A DNA stretch of 64,000 nucleotides. Source: an uncultured Burkholderiales bacterium (GTDB taxonomy: Bacteria; Pseudomonadota; Gammaproteobacteria; Burkholderiales; Burkholderiaceae_C). The notes beneath the pieces were generated by a model, which worked only from the letters and a program-made list of their open reading frames with translations, was not told the DNA's origin and did not search any database. Positions 46,471 through 57,784 of this stretch are shown piece by piece (within the stretch, counting starts at the first letter, position 1; each line of letters opens with the position of its first letter). The DNA is taken from contig CAIKNE010000148.1 in NCBI GenBank assembly GCA_903828695.1, forward strand, positions 1 to 64,000, given 5' to 3'. Made by a program: the position numbers and the translations under genes.

Positions 46471-47454
46471 TCAATGATTGAGGTGGGTGCGCATGGAGAG
46501 CTCTGCTGCTCGTGCAACACAAGAGCGCAGCCATAACTGCGCTTTAGGGGTGAATGAGTGATGATGCCAAAGCATGTCAACGTGCACGATGGGTGAGTCA
46601 AAGGGTAGCTTTTTGATGCACAGTTGGCTCTCAATGCCTGCGACACTCACAAAGTGTCTTGGCAACACCGTTAGCAAGTTTGTTTGCATGACCACGCGAC
46701 CGGCGGTCGCAAATTGATTAACCGTTCCTACGACGCGTCGTTTTTTTCCAAGCGCTGCCAAAGATTCATCAATGAAGCCAAATGGTCGTCCAGAAAAGCT
46801 GACCAAGAGATGTCTGCACGCACAGTACTCATCTAAGGATATGTCTTTGTTTGCAAGGGGGTGATCTTTGCGCATCACGCAGACATACTCACCATCAAAT
46901 AAGCGTTCGTGCTCGAAACTAATCACGTCACCAGATTGCGCTCTGCTGGTCAAATCTGCAATGACAGCGGGGAAGTAACCCACAGCGAGATCAGCGGTTT
47001 CAAGTTGTAATAATTCTCTAGGATCCCGCGTTGTTAAGGGAACTATTCTCAAGGTCACACCAGGCGCCTCGTGCTCCAAAATCTCAAGTAAAGCAGGCAC
47101 TATTTCAGCCGCTGTTGCGTCTGCCATGGCCAGGATAAAGGTGGTTACTGCGTTGGGTGCATCAAATTGGTCAGGATCTAGGGTCTCTTGGAGTTGTTTA
47201 AGGGACTCTCTAACGACGAGCCAAAGCGACTGCGCGCGTGGGGTGGGCTCAAGCACGTGCCCGTTGCGTTTGAGCAGCTCATCTCCCAACGTATCTCTGA
47301 GTCTGCGCAGGGCGTTACTGATGGCGGGTTGAGTCAGTGAGAGTTTTTGTGCCGCTCGTGTCAGGCTGCGCTCGGTCATGACCTCATCAAAAACGCGCAA
47401 TAAATTGAGGTCTAGAGTGCGAAAGTTAATCGTCTTGGGCTTGTTGTCCATCAT
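46471..47454 (-). CDS. LysR family transcriptional regulator
   Basis: 327 aa; LNLLRVFDEVMTERSLTRAAQKLSLTQPAISNALRRLRDTLGDELL HTH. Confidence 0.95.
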   Translation of the reverse strand: MMDNKPKTINFRTLDLNLLRVFDEVMTERSLTRAAQKLSLTQPAISNALRRLRDTLGDELLKRNGHVLEPTPRAQSLWLVVRESLKQLQETLDPDQFDAPNAVTTFILAMADATAAEIVPALLEILEHEAPGVTLRIVPLTTRDPRELLQLETADLAVGYFPAVIADLTSRAQSGDVISFEHERLFDGEYVCVMRKDHPLANKDISLDEYCACRHLLVSFSGRPFGFIDESLAALGKKRRVVGTVNQFATAGRVVMQTNLLTVLPRHFVSVAGIESQLCIKKLPFDSPIVHVDMLWHHHSFTPKAQLWLRSCVARAAELSMRTHLNH

Positions 47455-47557
47455 TTGTGTGAATGTATCACATCAGCAATATAAAGTTGAATAGTATGAG
47501 TGTTAACCCTATACTATTAATACTAAGAAATTGATATCGACCGATAAGGACTCAAAA

Positions 47558-47971
47558 ATGACTTCATTTGCACATACATCATACCCCAGTGTCCACCCTG
47601 GCGTCCAAAGAGCAATCCGCGTTTTTGGAAACATTAAAAACCTAGTGCTCCGTGCGGATAGTGCGCGCGGGGTTGCAATCATATTACTGTCTGCAATTGT
47701 TTCAACAGTTCTCGTTATTGTCAATCAAGTCATTGACACTTATACAGACGGACATCTCATGGCCGCTTGGATGTTTATGTGGTTAGTGGCTTTCTCAACA
47801 ATCGCTTTGTTGGCTGCTCCTATTCGTAGGTCTGTCAACGGTTTCAAACCAGCATTCAGAAGTTGGCTCACAGCACGTCGCGAGAGAGCCAATGATGAAA
47901 GAATGTGGGAAGTCGCACTCCAAGACCCCCGCGTGATGGCAGAGATTCAACGCGCAGTCTCACATAACTGA
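47558..47971 (+). CDS. hypothetical membrane protein
   Basis: 137 aa from internal ATG with AAGGA upstream; two predicted TM segments; divergent from the LysR gene; terminator downstream. Confidence 0.7.
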   Translation: MTSFAHTSYPSVHPGVQRAIRVFGNIKNLVLRADSARGVAIILLSAIVSTVLVIVNQVIDTYTDGHLMAAWMFMWLVAFSTIALLAAPIRRSVNGFKPAFRSWLTARRERANDERMWEVALQDPRVMAEIQRAVSHN

Positions 47972-47989
47972 AATTGAAGATTCCTCAAG

Positions 47990-48017
47990 AAAAAAGCCCG
48001 CGTTTGCGGGCTTTTTT
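47990..48017 (+). terminator. rho-independent terminator
   Basis: AAAAAAGCCCGC-GTTT-GCGGGCTTTTTT. Confidence 0.92.
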
Positions 48018-48065
48018 CATTGATAAGCTGAGTGACTGAGAATCAGCCAATCTTAATGCTTGCGG

Positions 48066-48671
48066 TCATGCAACAGATAACCAGTATCCAGCATTGAATG
48101 GGCTGCTCATACGAAGAGCTAAAGGTGAAATGTCTACCAATTTATCGGTTGGCATTTTTTCTCCTTCTTCAGGCAGACTGATACCGTCGGCCTCCGGTGG
48201 ATTGGTTAAACGCTCACCTGCCATAACCGGAGCGATCGCAACGGAGAAGGAGTAAAAGCATCTGAAACAAATCTTACGATCAGACCAGTAATCCGCAGCT
48301 TCTCTGAATATGTCTAAGAGTTGCTCGCGCGCCTCTTTGTCAAACTTGGAGTGCGCAGGTATATGTTCTAAAACCAAAACGAAGCCGGGTTGTGGGCCTG
48401 ATTTGTAAAGAGGGTCGGTCATGCAGTCATACAAAGAGTCAAAACTCTTGCTAGTTTGCATGGGGAATGTAAATTGATGAGCGATCATGTCAAGTACATC
48501 CTGCTTGCTTTGGGCCGCTGCTAGATTTGCATACAAGAAATGGTGGCCCATTTGTTGTGCAGAATTCTGTAAGTCGGCGACTCTGAAGGCGCGAATGGAC
48601 TGGACGATGTTGTTTTTTACATTACGAAGTGGCATTTCCATCTCCGTTCTACTTCCTAAAAAATAGCACAA
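48066..48671 (-). CDS. barstar (barnase inhibitor) family-like protein
   Basis: HHFLYANLAAAQSKQDVLDMIAHQFTFPMQTSKSFDSLYDCMTDPLY resembles the barstar fold pattern; long C-terminal extension. Confidence 0.65.
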   Translation of the reverse strand: MCYFLGSRTEMEMPLRNVKNNIVQSIRAFRVADLQNSAQQMGHHFLYANLAAAQSKQDVLDMIAHQFTFPMQTSKSFDSLYDCMTDPLYKSGPQPGFVLVLEHIPAHSKFDKEAREQLLDIFREAADYWSDRKICFRCFYSFSVAIAPVMAGERLTNPPEADGISLPEEGEKMPTDKLVDISPLALRMSSPFNAGYWLSVA

Positions 48672-48840
48672 AGTACCGTTAAATGTTGTATAAAAAATCG
48701 GTCAAATAGTTCAGTTGAGAAAAATCTGACCAATCACCTCAGCTAGTAATTTCCAGCAGCTTCGTAGTGTGTCTTAAATACTTCAAAAACGCAAGTGAAT
48801 ATGTTGAAGATAGGGACATAGAACACCCAAAGAATACTAA

Positions 48841-48860
48841 ATTATTAATTATTAATTATT
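48841..48860. repeat. 7-bp tandem repeat (ATTATTA) at the maeB 3' end
   Basis: ATTATTA ATTATTA ATTATT, overlaps the maeB stop codon. Confidence 0.8.
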
Positions 48861-51213
48861 TGGCATGTCTTTGAGCGCTGGCATCAGCAACGGTTAACGC
48901 AGTCATATTAACGATTCGCCTCACGGTTGAACTAGCAGTCAAGATATGAACAGGTTTGGCAGCGCCTAATAGTATTGGGCCAATTGCAATGTTACCGCCA
49001 GCAGCGACTTTGAGTAAATTGTAAGAAATATTTGCTGCGTCCAGGTTGGGCATAACAAGCAAGTTGGCGTCACCGGTTAGTGTGCTGTTGGGCATGGAGG
49101 TTTTGCGTGCGCTTGAGTCAAGTGCCAAATCACCATGCATCTCACCGTCGATCTCTAACCAGGGTGCGCGACTTTGAAGCAACGCAAGGGTGTTTCTCAT
49201 CTTGACTGCAGACTCGTCGTTACTCGATCCAAAATTAGAGTGAGACAACAGGGCGGCTTTTGGGGTGATTCCAAATCGAAGCATTTCCTGTGCAGCCATA
49301 AGTGTGATCTCACACAATTGGTCCGCGGTAGGATTGACATTGATGTGTGTATCAACAATGAAAACTTGGCGCTCAGGAAGCAGCAACAAATTCATACAAG
49401 CATAGGTGCTGATACCAGAGCGATGCCCGATGACTTCATCAATGTAGCGGAGGTGGACGTTGGGAGTGCTCCAGGTGCCGCAGATAAGCCCGTCAACTTC
49501 ATTTTTATGCAACAGCATTGCACCAATTAAAGATAAGCGTCTACGCATCTCAATTTTTGCCAACTGAATAGTGACCCCCTTTCGCTCAGTCAAGCTAAGG
49601 TAGGTTTGCCAAAAGTCTTTGTAGCGGTCGTCTTGCTCGACATTGACAACGGTGTAGTCCACACCCTCTTGTAGTCTGAGTCCGAACTGCTTGATGCGCT
49701 GGGCAATGATCGCAGGTCTGCCAATCAGCGTTGGAGTTGCAAGTCCTTCATCAATCACGACTTGCACCGCGCGTAAAACGCGTTCATCTTCGCCCTCTGC
49801 AAATGCAACCCTTTTCTTGTTTGCTTTCTTGGCTGCCTCATAGATAGGCTTCATTGCAGAGCCGGAAGCATAAACAAAGCTTTGAAGCTTTTCGCGGTAA
49901 GCGTCAAAGTCAAGAATCGGTCGCAGCGCAACGCCACTTTCGTGAGCAGCTTTGGCAACTGCTGGAGCTATTTTGATCATCAAACGAGGATCAAAGGGTT
50001 TGGGAATCAGATATTCAGGTCCAAAGGCAAGAACTTCGCCCGAGTAAGCCGCAGCGACAACCTCACTTTGCTCGGCCTGTGCTAAGTCGGCAATGGCATA
50101 TACCGCCGCAATCTCCATCTCTGAAGTGATGGTGGATGCCCCAGCGTCTAAAGCGCCTCTGAAAATATAGGGGAAGCAAAGAACGTTGTTCACCTGGTTG
50201 GGAAAGTCTGAGCGTCCTGTCGCAATAACTGCGTCAGAGCGAACTGTCGCAACTTCGTCTGGAAGTATCTCAGGCGTTGGGTTTGCGAGTGCAAGGATAA
50301 GTGGTTTGGCCGCCATCTTTGCAACCATTTGAGGCTTTAGGACACCGCCAGCAGATAACCCGAGGAAGACGTCGGCGCCCTCAATTACATCAGTGAGCGT
50401 TCTCGCCGAAGTCTCTTGTGCGAATTGAATTTTGTCTTCGTCCATCAACTCGGTTCGTCCTTTGTAGACAACGCCCGCGAGATCGGTGACAAAAATGTTC
50501 TCTCTCGGTAAGCCGAGTTTTAACAATAAGTTCAGGCACGCCAAGGCTGCAGCACCCGCACCCGATGTAACAAATTTAACCTTCTTGATATCTTTGCCAA
50601 CAACTTTTAGTCCGCTGATAATGGCCGCACCGACAACAATAGCAGTACCGTGTTGATCATCGTGAAAGACTGGAATCTTCATGCGCTCGCGTAGCTTGCG
50701 CTCTACATAAAAACAATCAGGTGCTTTGATGTCTTCTAAATTGATGCCACCAAAAGTAGGCTCAAGAGAGGCAATGGTATCCACAAGCTTATCTAGATTT
50801 TTCTCGTTAATCTCGATATCGAAAACATCAATTCCTGCGAACTTTTTAAATAAAACACCCTTGCCCTCCATGACGGGCTTGGAGGCCAATGGGCCAATAT
50901 CGCCAAGCCCTAGTACAGCGGTTCCGTTGGTGATTACGGCAACTAAATTTCCCCGGCTCGTGTACCGGTAAGCTGCATTGGGATCCTTAACGATCTCCTC
51001 GCAAGGTGCTGCAACACCTGGTGTGTAAGCCAAGGCCAGGTCGTGCTGGTTGATGAGTTGCTTGGTGGCCTGTATGGAGATTTTTCCCGGGGTGGGAAAC
51101 TCGTGATATTCCAAAGCTGCACGCCTTAGCTCAAGCCTTGCTGCAAGGTGAGCGTCCGCTGAACTCAACTCCGATTTATTGGGTTGAGATGTGGGTTTAG
51201 TGTCGTTGGCCAT
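48856..51213 (-). CDS. maeB: NADP-dependent malic enzyme with C-terminal phosphotransacetylase domain
   Basis: [58 protein letters not shown] domain; internal ATG 51213 preferred. Confidence 0.96.
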   Translation of the reverse strand: MANDTKPTSQPNKSELSSADAHLAARLELRRAALEYHEFPTPGKISIQATKQLINQHDLALAYTPGVAAPCEEIVKDPNAAYRYTSRGNLVAVITNGTAVLGLGDIGPLASKPVMEGKGVLFKKFAGIDVFDIEINEKNLDKLVDTIASLEPTFGGINLEDIKAPDCFYVERKLRERMKIPVFHDDQHGTAIVVGAAIISGLKVVGKDIKKVKFVTSGAGAAALACLNLLLKLGLPRENIFVTDLAGVVYKGRTELMDEDKIQFAQETSARTLTDVIEGADVFLGLSAGGVLKPQMVAKMAAKPLILALANPTPEILPDEVATVRSDAVIATGRSDFPNQVNNVLCFPYIFRGALDAGASTITSEMEIAAVYAIADLAQAEQSEVVAAAYSGEVLAFGPEYLIPKPFDPRLMIKIAPAVAKAAHESGVALRPILDFDAYREKLQSFVYASGSAMKPIYEAAKKANKKRVAFAEGEDERVLRAVQVVIDEGLATPTLIGRPAIIAQRIKQFGLRLQEGVDYTVVNVEQDDRYKDFWQTYLSLTERKGVTIQLAKIEMRRRLSLIGAMLLHKNEVDGLICGTWSTPNVHLRYIDEVIGHRSGISTYACMNLLLLPERQVFIVDTHINVNPTADQLCEITLMAAQEMLRFGITPKAALLSHSNFGSSNDESAVKMRNTLALLQSRAPWLEIDGEMHGDLALDSSARKTSMPNSTLTGDANLLVMPNLDAANISYNLLKVAAGGNIAIGPILLGAAKPVHILTASSTVRRIVNMTALTVADASAQRHAK

Positions 51214-51435
51214 AATCACTCCGAAAACCGTGTAAAAAGCCTGAGATATTATAAAAATCAAGCAAAGGCGTAGATTGTAGGCTTCAAAAACGAAAAGTCT
51301 AAAAAAAGCTAAATTAGTTTCAATGACCCTTCAAAGTTGGGGTTTGCAAGGGTAGTGAACATATAGGAGGCATTGTTTTGTAGGGTTTTTGCCCTCTAAA
51401 GACATCAGACCTGTAAGCCTTTGAGGCCCCCTTAT

Positions 51436-52797
51436 TTAGGCCATGAGCTGCTCAATTTCCAAGGGATCAACGGGTACGTCCCTTGAAAACAACTCACACT
51501 CACCAGACGTGACCAAGGCGTCGTCTTCAATACGGATTCCAATGTTATGAAACTCCTCTGGTACGTCTGGGGCAGGGCGAATGTATAAGCCCGGTTCAAT
51601 CGTCAAAACCATGCCGGGTTTTAAGATTCTGGGGGATAGCGGGCGTTTCTCACCCGTACCTACGGGCTCGGTATATGCGCCGCAGTCGTGCACATCCATA
51701 CCCAGCCAGTGACTTGTTCGGTGCATAAAGTACGGGAAGTAATGTTTGTGCTCAATGACGTCCTCTACACCGCCGTGTTCGCTGCGATCTAATATGCCCA
51801 AATCAAGCAAACCTTTGGCCAAAACCTTTAGAGCTGCTTGGTGGGGGTCAGTGAAAAGCGCTCCTGAACGTGTGGCGCTCACCGCCGCATATTGGCTCTC
51901 TAAGACGACGTCATAAACTGCGCGTTGAGATTTCGTAAAGCGCCCGTTCGCAGGAAAGGTTCGCGTGATGTCTCCCGCATAACTTGCAAACTCACATCCC
52001 GCGTCAATTAAAACCAAGTCACCATCTTTGATGGGAGCCTTATCAGCTCGGTAGTGCAAGACGCAGGCATTGGCCCCTGAGGCAACAATGGAGGAATAGG
52101 CTGTGTACTCCGATCCTTGCCTTCTAAACTCATAAAGTAACTCTGCATCTAAATGGTACTCACGAAGAGCAAATTTGTCTTGGAGACTGGAGGCACAAAA
52201 TTGCATAGCTCTGATGTGACCTTTAGCACTTATTTGAGCGGCCGTTCTCATCAGTGCAATCTCATTTGAGTCTTTAATAAGCCTCATTTCATCTAATAAA
52301 ACGCAGACGTCCCTTAGTTGTTGAGGGGCACTGATACCCGAGCGGGCCTTCGATTGCACCGTTTTGAGCCATCCTTCAATTTGCTGGGTAAGACCTTGGT
52401 GAGTAGAGAATGGGTACCAAAGGACGCCGGCGTTCTCCAAAGATACGGGCAGGAGTTTGTCAATATCATGAATAGAATGCGCTTGCGTGAGGCCAAGCTG
52501 AGCAACGGCTGAGTCCGGCCCAAGCCTGTACCCATCCCATATCTCACGCTCCAAGTCTTTGGGTTGACAAAAAAGAGTGCTCTCGCCGTTTCCAAACAAA
52601 ACCAAACAGGCATTGGGTTCGGTGAATCCCGTTAGGTAATAAAAATAACTATCATGGCGAAACAAAAAATCGCTGTCCCTATTTCTGGGTTGTTCACTCG
52701 CAGTAGGAATAACGGCAACGCCGTCCTTGCCTAGTGAAGCGGCCAAAGCCTTGCGCCGAGCTATATATAGGTTTTTATCAAAAGCGGGGTGCTGCAT
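51436..52797 (-). CDS. pepP: Xaa-Pro aminopeptidase
   Basis: DSDFLFRHDSYFYYLTGFTEPNACLVL, LVLIDAGCEFASYAGDITRTFPANGRFT, HRTSHWLGMDVHD. Confidence 0.95.
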   Translation of the reverse strand: MQHPAFDKNLYIARRKALAASLGKDGVAVIPTASEQPRNRDSDFLFRHDSYFYYLTGFTEPNACLVLFGNGESTLFCQPKDLEREIWDGYRLGPDSAVAQLGLTQAHSIHDIDKLLPVSLENAGVLWYPFSTHQGLTQQIEGWLKTVQSKARSGISAPQQLRDVCVLLDEMRLIKDSNEIALMRTAAQISAKGHIRAMQFCASSLQDKFALREYHLDAELLYEFRRQGSEYTAYSSIVASGANACVLHYRADKAPIKDGDLVLIDAGCEFASYAGDITRTFPANGRFTKSQRAVYDVVLESQYAAVSATRSGALFTDPHQAALKVLAKGLLDLGILDRSEHGGVEDVIEHKHYFPYFMHRTSHWLGMDVHDCGAYTEPVGTGEKRPLSPRILKPGMVLTIEPGLYIRPAPDVPEEFHNIGIRIEDDALVTSGECELFSRDVPVDPLEIEQLMA

Positions 52798-52874
52798 AAA
52801 ATGATGAGGGTCTAGAAGGAAACAATGAAGAAGAAAACATTAAGCGTGCAAACCAATACCTTGGGTACATGGGT

Positions 52875-53639
52875 TTAAGAATACTCCGAGTTTAGGGCCG
52901 CAAGCCTTTCAGGCGTGCCTACATCAGTCCAATTGCCCTTTAAGAGCTCTGCACTGACCAGCCCCAAGTCCATGACGCTTCGAAGCAAAGGAGCAAGCGC
53001 TGCCTTGATGCCTGAAGGGTTAGCGGTTGGGATTGGACAATGTGGGGCCTCAAAAAATGCCTTTTTAAATACACCAATAGATGCGTAAGTGTAGGTAGGG
53101 CGAGAGTCCCCAGGCTTTAAATGAAGTGCAAGGCCGTCCTCGCTCAGACCAAAATCTCCTGCTGGGTGATGCGAGGGGTTGGGCACAAAAAACAAATGAG
53201 CAAGAAAGCGGGAGGCGCAGAAGCGCTCAAAAACCTCCGCTGAGAAATCAAAGCCTGGAATGTAAATGTCCCCAGCAACAGCCCAAAAAGCAAAATCAAG
53301 TAGGGGTAGGGCTCGGACTATGCCCCCCGCTGTTTCAAGGGCTCCCCCAAAGTCCCTGCCTTCGCAGGAGTATTGAATACTCAGTGCGCGAGATCCAGAT
53401 CCGGGTGCGCTGAAGCGATCACCGTACTGGCGGGTAATGCACTCCTCGAGCCAAGCTGTGTTGATCACGACCCCTTGATGGCCTGCGTGAAGCAGTGCGA
53501 TCAAATGTGATGAGAGCAAGGGGGTGCCCCTAACACTGAGAAGCGGTTTGGGGGTGGTGTCTGTAAGAGGGCGCATGCGCTCACCCCTGCCGGCTGCCAA
53601 AACCAGCGCTTTAGCGGGTACAAAGTTTGGATTTGTCAA
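52875..53639 (-). CDS. murU: nucleotidyltransferase, probable MurNAc-1-phosphate uridylyltransferase
   Basis: KALVLAAGRGERMRPLTDTTPKPLLSVRGTPLL; adjacent to pepP. Confidence 0.88.
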   Translation of the reverse strand: MTNPNFVPAKALVLAAGRGERMRPLTDTTPKPLLSVRGTPLLSSHLIALLHAGHQGVVINTAWLEECITRQYGDRFSAPGSGSRALSIQYSCEGRDFGGALETAGGIVRALPLLDFAFWAVAGDIYIPGFDFSAEVFERFCASRFLAHLFFVPNPSHHPAGDFGLSEDGLALHLKPGDSRPTYTYASIGVFKKAFFEAPHCPIPTANPSGIKAALAPLLRSVMDLGLVSAELLKGNWTDVGTPERLAALNSEYS

Positions 53640-53770
53640 AATATTTGTGTTTGAACAAAAACCTGAGTGTAATTTACGGGCACGTTAAAATAAAGGGTTT
53701 CAGCACCAAAAGTGCTTGAAGACAGATGCACTTAAGTCAATAGAGCGCCACTGGCGGGTTTTAGAAGTAG

Positions 53771-54814
<1,044 letters not shown>

Positions 54815-55086
54815 TTGAAAGGGTGTCAAAGGGCTGTGTTTACTCAAAAGTGAAACCTTAAACTTCAAAAAAGCCTTGTCCTTTGACTCTTGTTTTGAGG
54901 ACTCCAACAAAGTCTTCAGCACCTACGAACCCCTTTGGTCTTTGTTTTTGATCAAAATGCGAGTGCACTGAGCTTTGCAATCAATGGATGGATTCAAGAG
55001 CTTTTGGACTCACCCGTTTGCAAGCCTCAGGTTTTTCAAGTCTCAACTCTTTCAGTGATTACAACAACTTTAGGTGCTATTGCCCT

Positions 55087-56328
55087 ATGAAAAATTCCCC
55101 AGAAAATGAGTTGTTGACGCTCATTCAAGATGCTGCAAATGCAAAAGCCGTGCGCTCCAGTGGTTCGCTACATAAAGCAGACTCATCCAACCTATCAGAT
55201 AGCTTGCCTTTTAGAATTGTTGGAGGAGGGAGTAAGGATTTTTACGGCGGCGCGTTGCGCGGCGTGCCAATGTCCACAAAGGCATTGCAAGGAGTCGTCA
55301 GCTATGAGCCCAGTGAGCTCTACATCACGGCTTTGGCGGGTACTCCTTTGAAAGATGTTGAGGCTGTGTTGGCTGAAAAAGGTCAATATTTGGCATTTGA
55401 GGCGCCCAACTTTAACGCGCATTCGACCATTGGCGGCTTAGTGGGCTGCGGGCTTAGCGGTCCATCCAGGGCCACGTGTGGGGGCGTGCGAGACTATGTT
55501 CTTGGCCTGAAAATGATCAACGGCAGGGGTGAGCAATTAAGCTTTGGTGGTCAGGTGATGAAAAACGTAGCAGGCTACGATGTATCTCGAGTGCTGTGCG
55601 GTTCTTTGGGGACTTTGGGACTTATTACTGAGGTTTCTTTAAAGGTGCTAGGGCTGCCTTTGGCAGAGCAAACCCTTGTATTACAACTCTCTCAACAAAG
55701 AGCAATCGATACGCTGAACGCATGGGGAGCAACAGCTTTGGCACTGAACGCGAGTGTTTGGGCAAGCGGCTCAACACTTTCGAATCCTTCGGGTGGTGCA
55801 AAGAGCTTTGGTTCGGGAGAGTTATGGATTCGCCTTCGCGGGTCGCGCGCTGCCGTCAGCGCAGGGGTTCAAACAGTCCTTGGTCACTGCGAACGCGGTG
55901 GAATTTTGGTGCAAACTAAAGAGCACGATCAAGCGCGTGTATTTTGGTCGGCGCTTAAAAATCAGCAGCATGAGTTTTTTGATTCAACCGGCCTATCTGA
56001 GAATTGCTTGTGGCGACTGAGCGTGCCGCAAAAGACGCCCGAGCTTATCATCGAAGGCGTAGATCCCTCGTTGCCTCAGTGCCTAGAGTGGAACGCCGCC
56101 CAGCGCTGGCTTTGGGCGCCGAGCGGGTTATCCTCGCGCATCAGGGGGGCTGCTTTAAAAGCGGGTGGACATGCAACATTGTGGCGGGTGAGTCCAGCCC
56201 GTGCTGAAGTGGATCGTGGAGTGGGCGTATTTACGCCTTTAACGCAGGCTCAGCAAACCATACAAAAAGCACTTCAAAGAGAATTTGATCCGTGGGGATT
56301 GTTTGATACAGGACGACTTGAGATTTAA
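55087..56328 (+). CDS. glcE: glycolate oxidase FAD-binding subunit GlcE
   Basis: FAD_binding_4 motifs (FRIVGGGSKDFYGG, STIGGLVGCGLSGPSRATCGGVRDYVLGLKMINGRGE); next to glcF; internal ATG 55087. Confidence 0.92.
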   Translation: MKNSPENELLTLIQDAANAKAVRSSGSLHKADSSNLSDSLPFRIVGGGSKDFYGGALRGVPMSTKALQGVVSYEPSELYITALAGTPLKDVEAVLAEKGQYLAFEAPNFNAHSTIGGLVGCGLSGPSRATCGGVRDYVLGLKMINGRGEQLSFGGQVMKNVAGYDVSRVLCGSLGTLGLITEVSLKVLGLPLAEQTLVLQLSQQRAIDTLNAWGATALALNASVWASGSTLSNPSGGAKSFGSGELWIRLRGSRAAVSAGVQTVLGHCERGGILVQTKEHDQARVFWSALKNQQHEFFDSTGLSENCLWRLSVPQKTPELIIEGVDPSLPQCLEWNAAQRWLWAPSGLSSRIRGAALKAGGHATLWRVSPARAEVDRGVGVFTPLTQAQQTIQKALQREFDPWGLFDTGRLEI

Positions 56329-56405
56329 CGCAGTTTCTTTTGCCGTTTTATGGGCCAACTGATTTTTTAAGCAACCGCACAGCGCCAAATAACCTTGAAA
56401 ATTTT

Positions 56406-57728
56406 ATGCAAACAACATTAGCCGCTGAATTCAAAAACACACGTGAGGGTCAAGAGGCCGAGTCCATCCTACGCAAGTGTGTGCACTGTGGCTTTTGCAC
56501 AGCCACCTGCCCAACTTACCAACTCTTGGGTGATGAGTTGGACGGACCCAGGGGCAGAATTTATTTGATCAAGCAAACCCTTGAGGGGAAGACCCCGTCA
56601 CAGAAAACACAGCTGCATTTGGATCGTTGTTTGACTTGTCGTAACTGTGAAACCACGTGTCCAAGCGGAGTTCAATACGGGCGTCTCATTGATATTGGGC
56701 GTCAAATAGTTGAGAAGAAAGTAGCTCGATCGCCCATTCAGCAAACGCTGCGCTGGATGCTGCGACGTGGTTTGACTTCACCCCTTTTTGGCTACGCGAT
56801 GAGAGTGGGTCAAGGGGTTAGGCCTTTGCTGCCCAGTTTGCTCAAATCTAAGATACCTTTGCGAACGCGACCCTTGAGAGAGGCACATATTCCTGTGGTT
56901 TCTAGTTTAGAGCAATTGCGACCACTGCCGCACCGCTTAAAACCCTCAGAGGAACCCTTGCGCCGAGTTTTGTTATTGGCCGGTTGCGTGCAACCCGCCA
57001 TGGCCCCTAACACCAATAACGCAACGGCCAATGTACTCCAAGCAATGGGTGTGCAAACTCTTTATGCTCACGGGGCTGGATGTTGCGGCGCGTTGGCGCA
57101 TCACTTGAACGCGCAAGACGAGGCCCTCATGCAAATGCGAAACAACATTGATGCCTGGTGGCCCTTACTGGACGCGGGGGTGGAGGCGATCGTAATGACG
57201 GCATCGGGGTGCGGCGTGAGTGTGAAAGAGTACGGGCATTTATTGGCGCACGATAAGGAGTATGCCTCTAAAGCACTTGCCGTCTCCAACGCCACCAAAG
57301 ATCTCTCGCAGTGGATGATGGAACAAGCCGAGTTGGTTTTGAGTCTCAAAACAAAACTCAACCCTATAAAGATCCAAGAGCAAGGTCTTCAGGCGTACCA
57401 CCCTCCTTGCACCCTTCAGCATGGACAACAGATCAAAGAGGGTGTGCCAAAACTATTGGATGGGTTGGGTTTTAAGGTTGCGATGGCGTCGCAGGAATCA
57501 CATTTGTGCTGTGGGTCTGCAGGCACGTATTCTGTTTTAAACCCGTCCATCGCAAGCACGCTCAAAGAGCGTAAGTTAGGCCATCTCCAAGCGCTCAATC
57601 CAAAAGGTATTTTGAGTGCCAATGTAGGCTGTATCACACACCTTCAAAGTGGCTCAAAGTTACACGTTCAACACTGGATCGAAATGATAGGAGCTTGTTT
57701 GGAAACGGATCCGGATTTGCGTCAATAA
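56406..57728 (+). CDS. glcF: glycolate oxidase iron-sulfur subunit GlcF
   Basis: CVHCGFCTATCPTY and CLTCRNCETTCPSGVQYG ferredoxin motifs, two CCG domains. Confidence 0.95.
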   Translation: MQTTLAAEFKNTREGQEAESILRKCVHCGFCTATCPTYQLLGDELDGPRGRIYLIKQTLEGKTPSQKTQLHLDRCLTCRNCETTCPSGVQYGRLIDIGRQIVEKKVARSPIQQTLRWMLRRGLTSPLFGYAMRVGQGVRPLLPSLLKSKIPLRTRPLREAHIPVVSSLEQLRPLPHRLKPSEEPLRRVLLLAGCVQPAMAPNTNNATANVLQAMGVQTLYAHGAGCCGALAHHLNAQDEALMQMRNNIDAWWPLLDAGVEAIVMTASGCGVSVKEYGHLLAHDKEYASKALAVSNATKDLSQWMMEQAELVLSLKTKLNPIKIQEQGLQAYHPPCTLQHGQQIKEGVPKLLDGLGFKVAMASQESHLCCGSAGTYSVLNPSIASTLKERKLGHLQALNPKGILSANVGCITHLQSGSKLHVQHWIEMIGACLETDPDLRQ

Positions 57729-57784
57729 TAAGTTTGGGCTCCAACTCCGAGCAAGTGAGCGAATGCTACAAACCGATGCACAGA

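Noticed and set aside
53700-53765. Small hairpins AGCAC-CAAAA-GTGCT and CGCCA-C-TGGCG before gap
   Set aside because: Short stems without clear terminator or regulatory context; likely chance.
54825-54887. Long-range inverted repeat GTCAAAGG...CCTTTGAC after gap
   Set aside because: Only 8 bp with a 47-nt loop; weak without conservation data.
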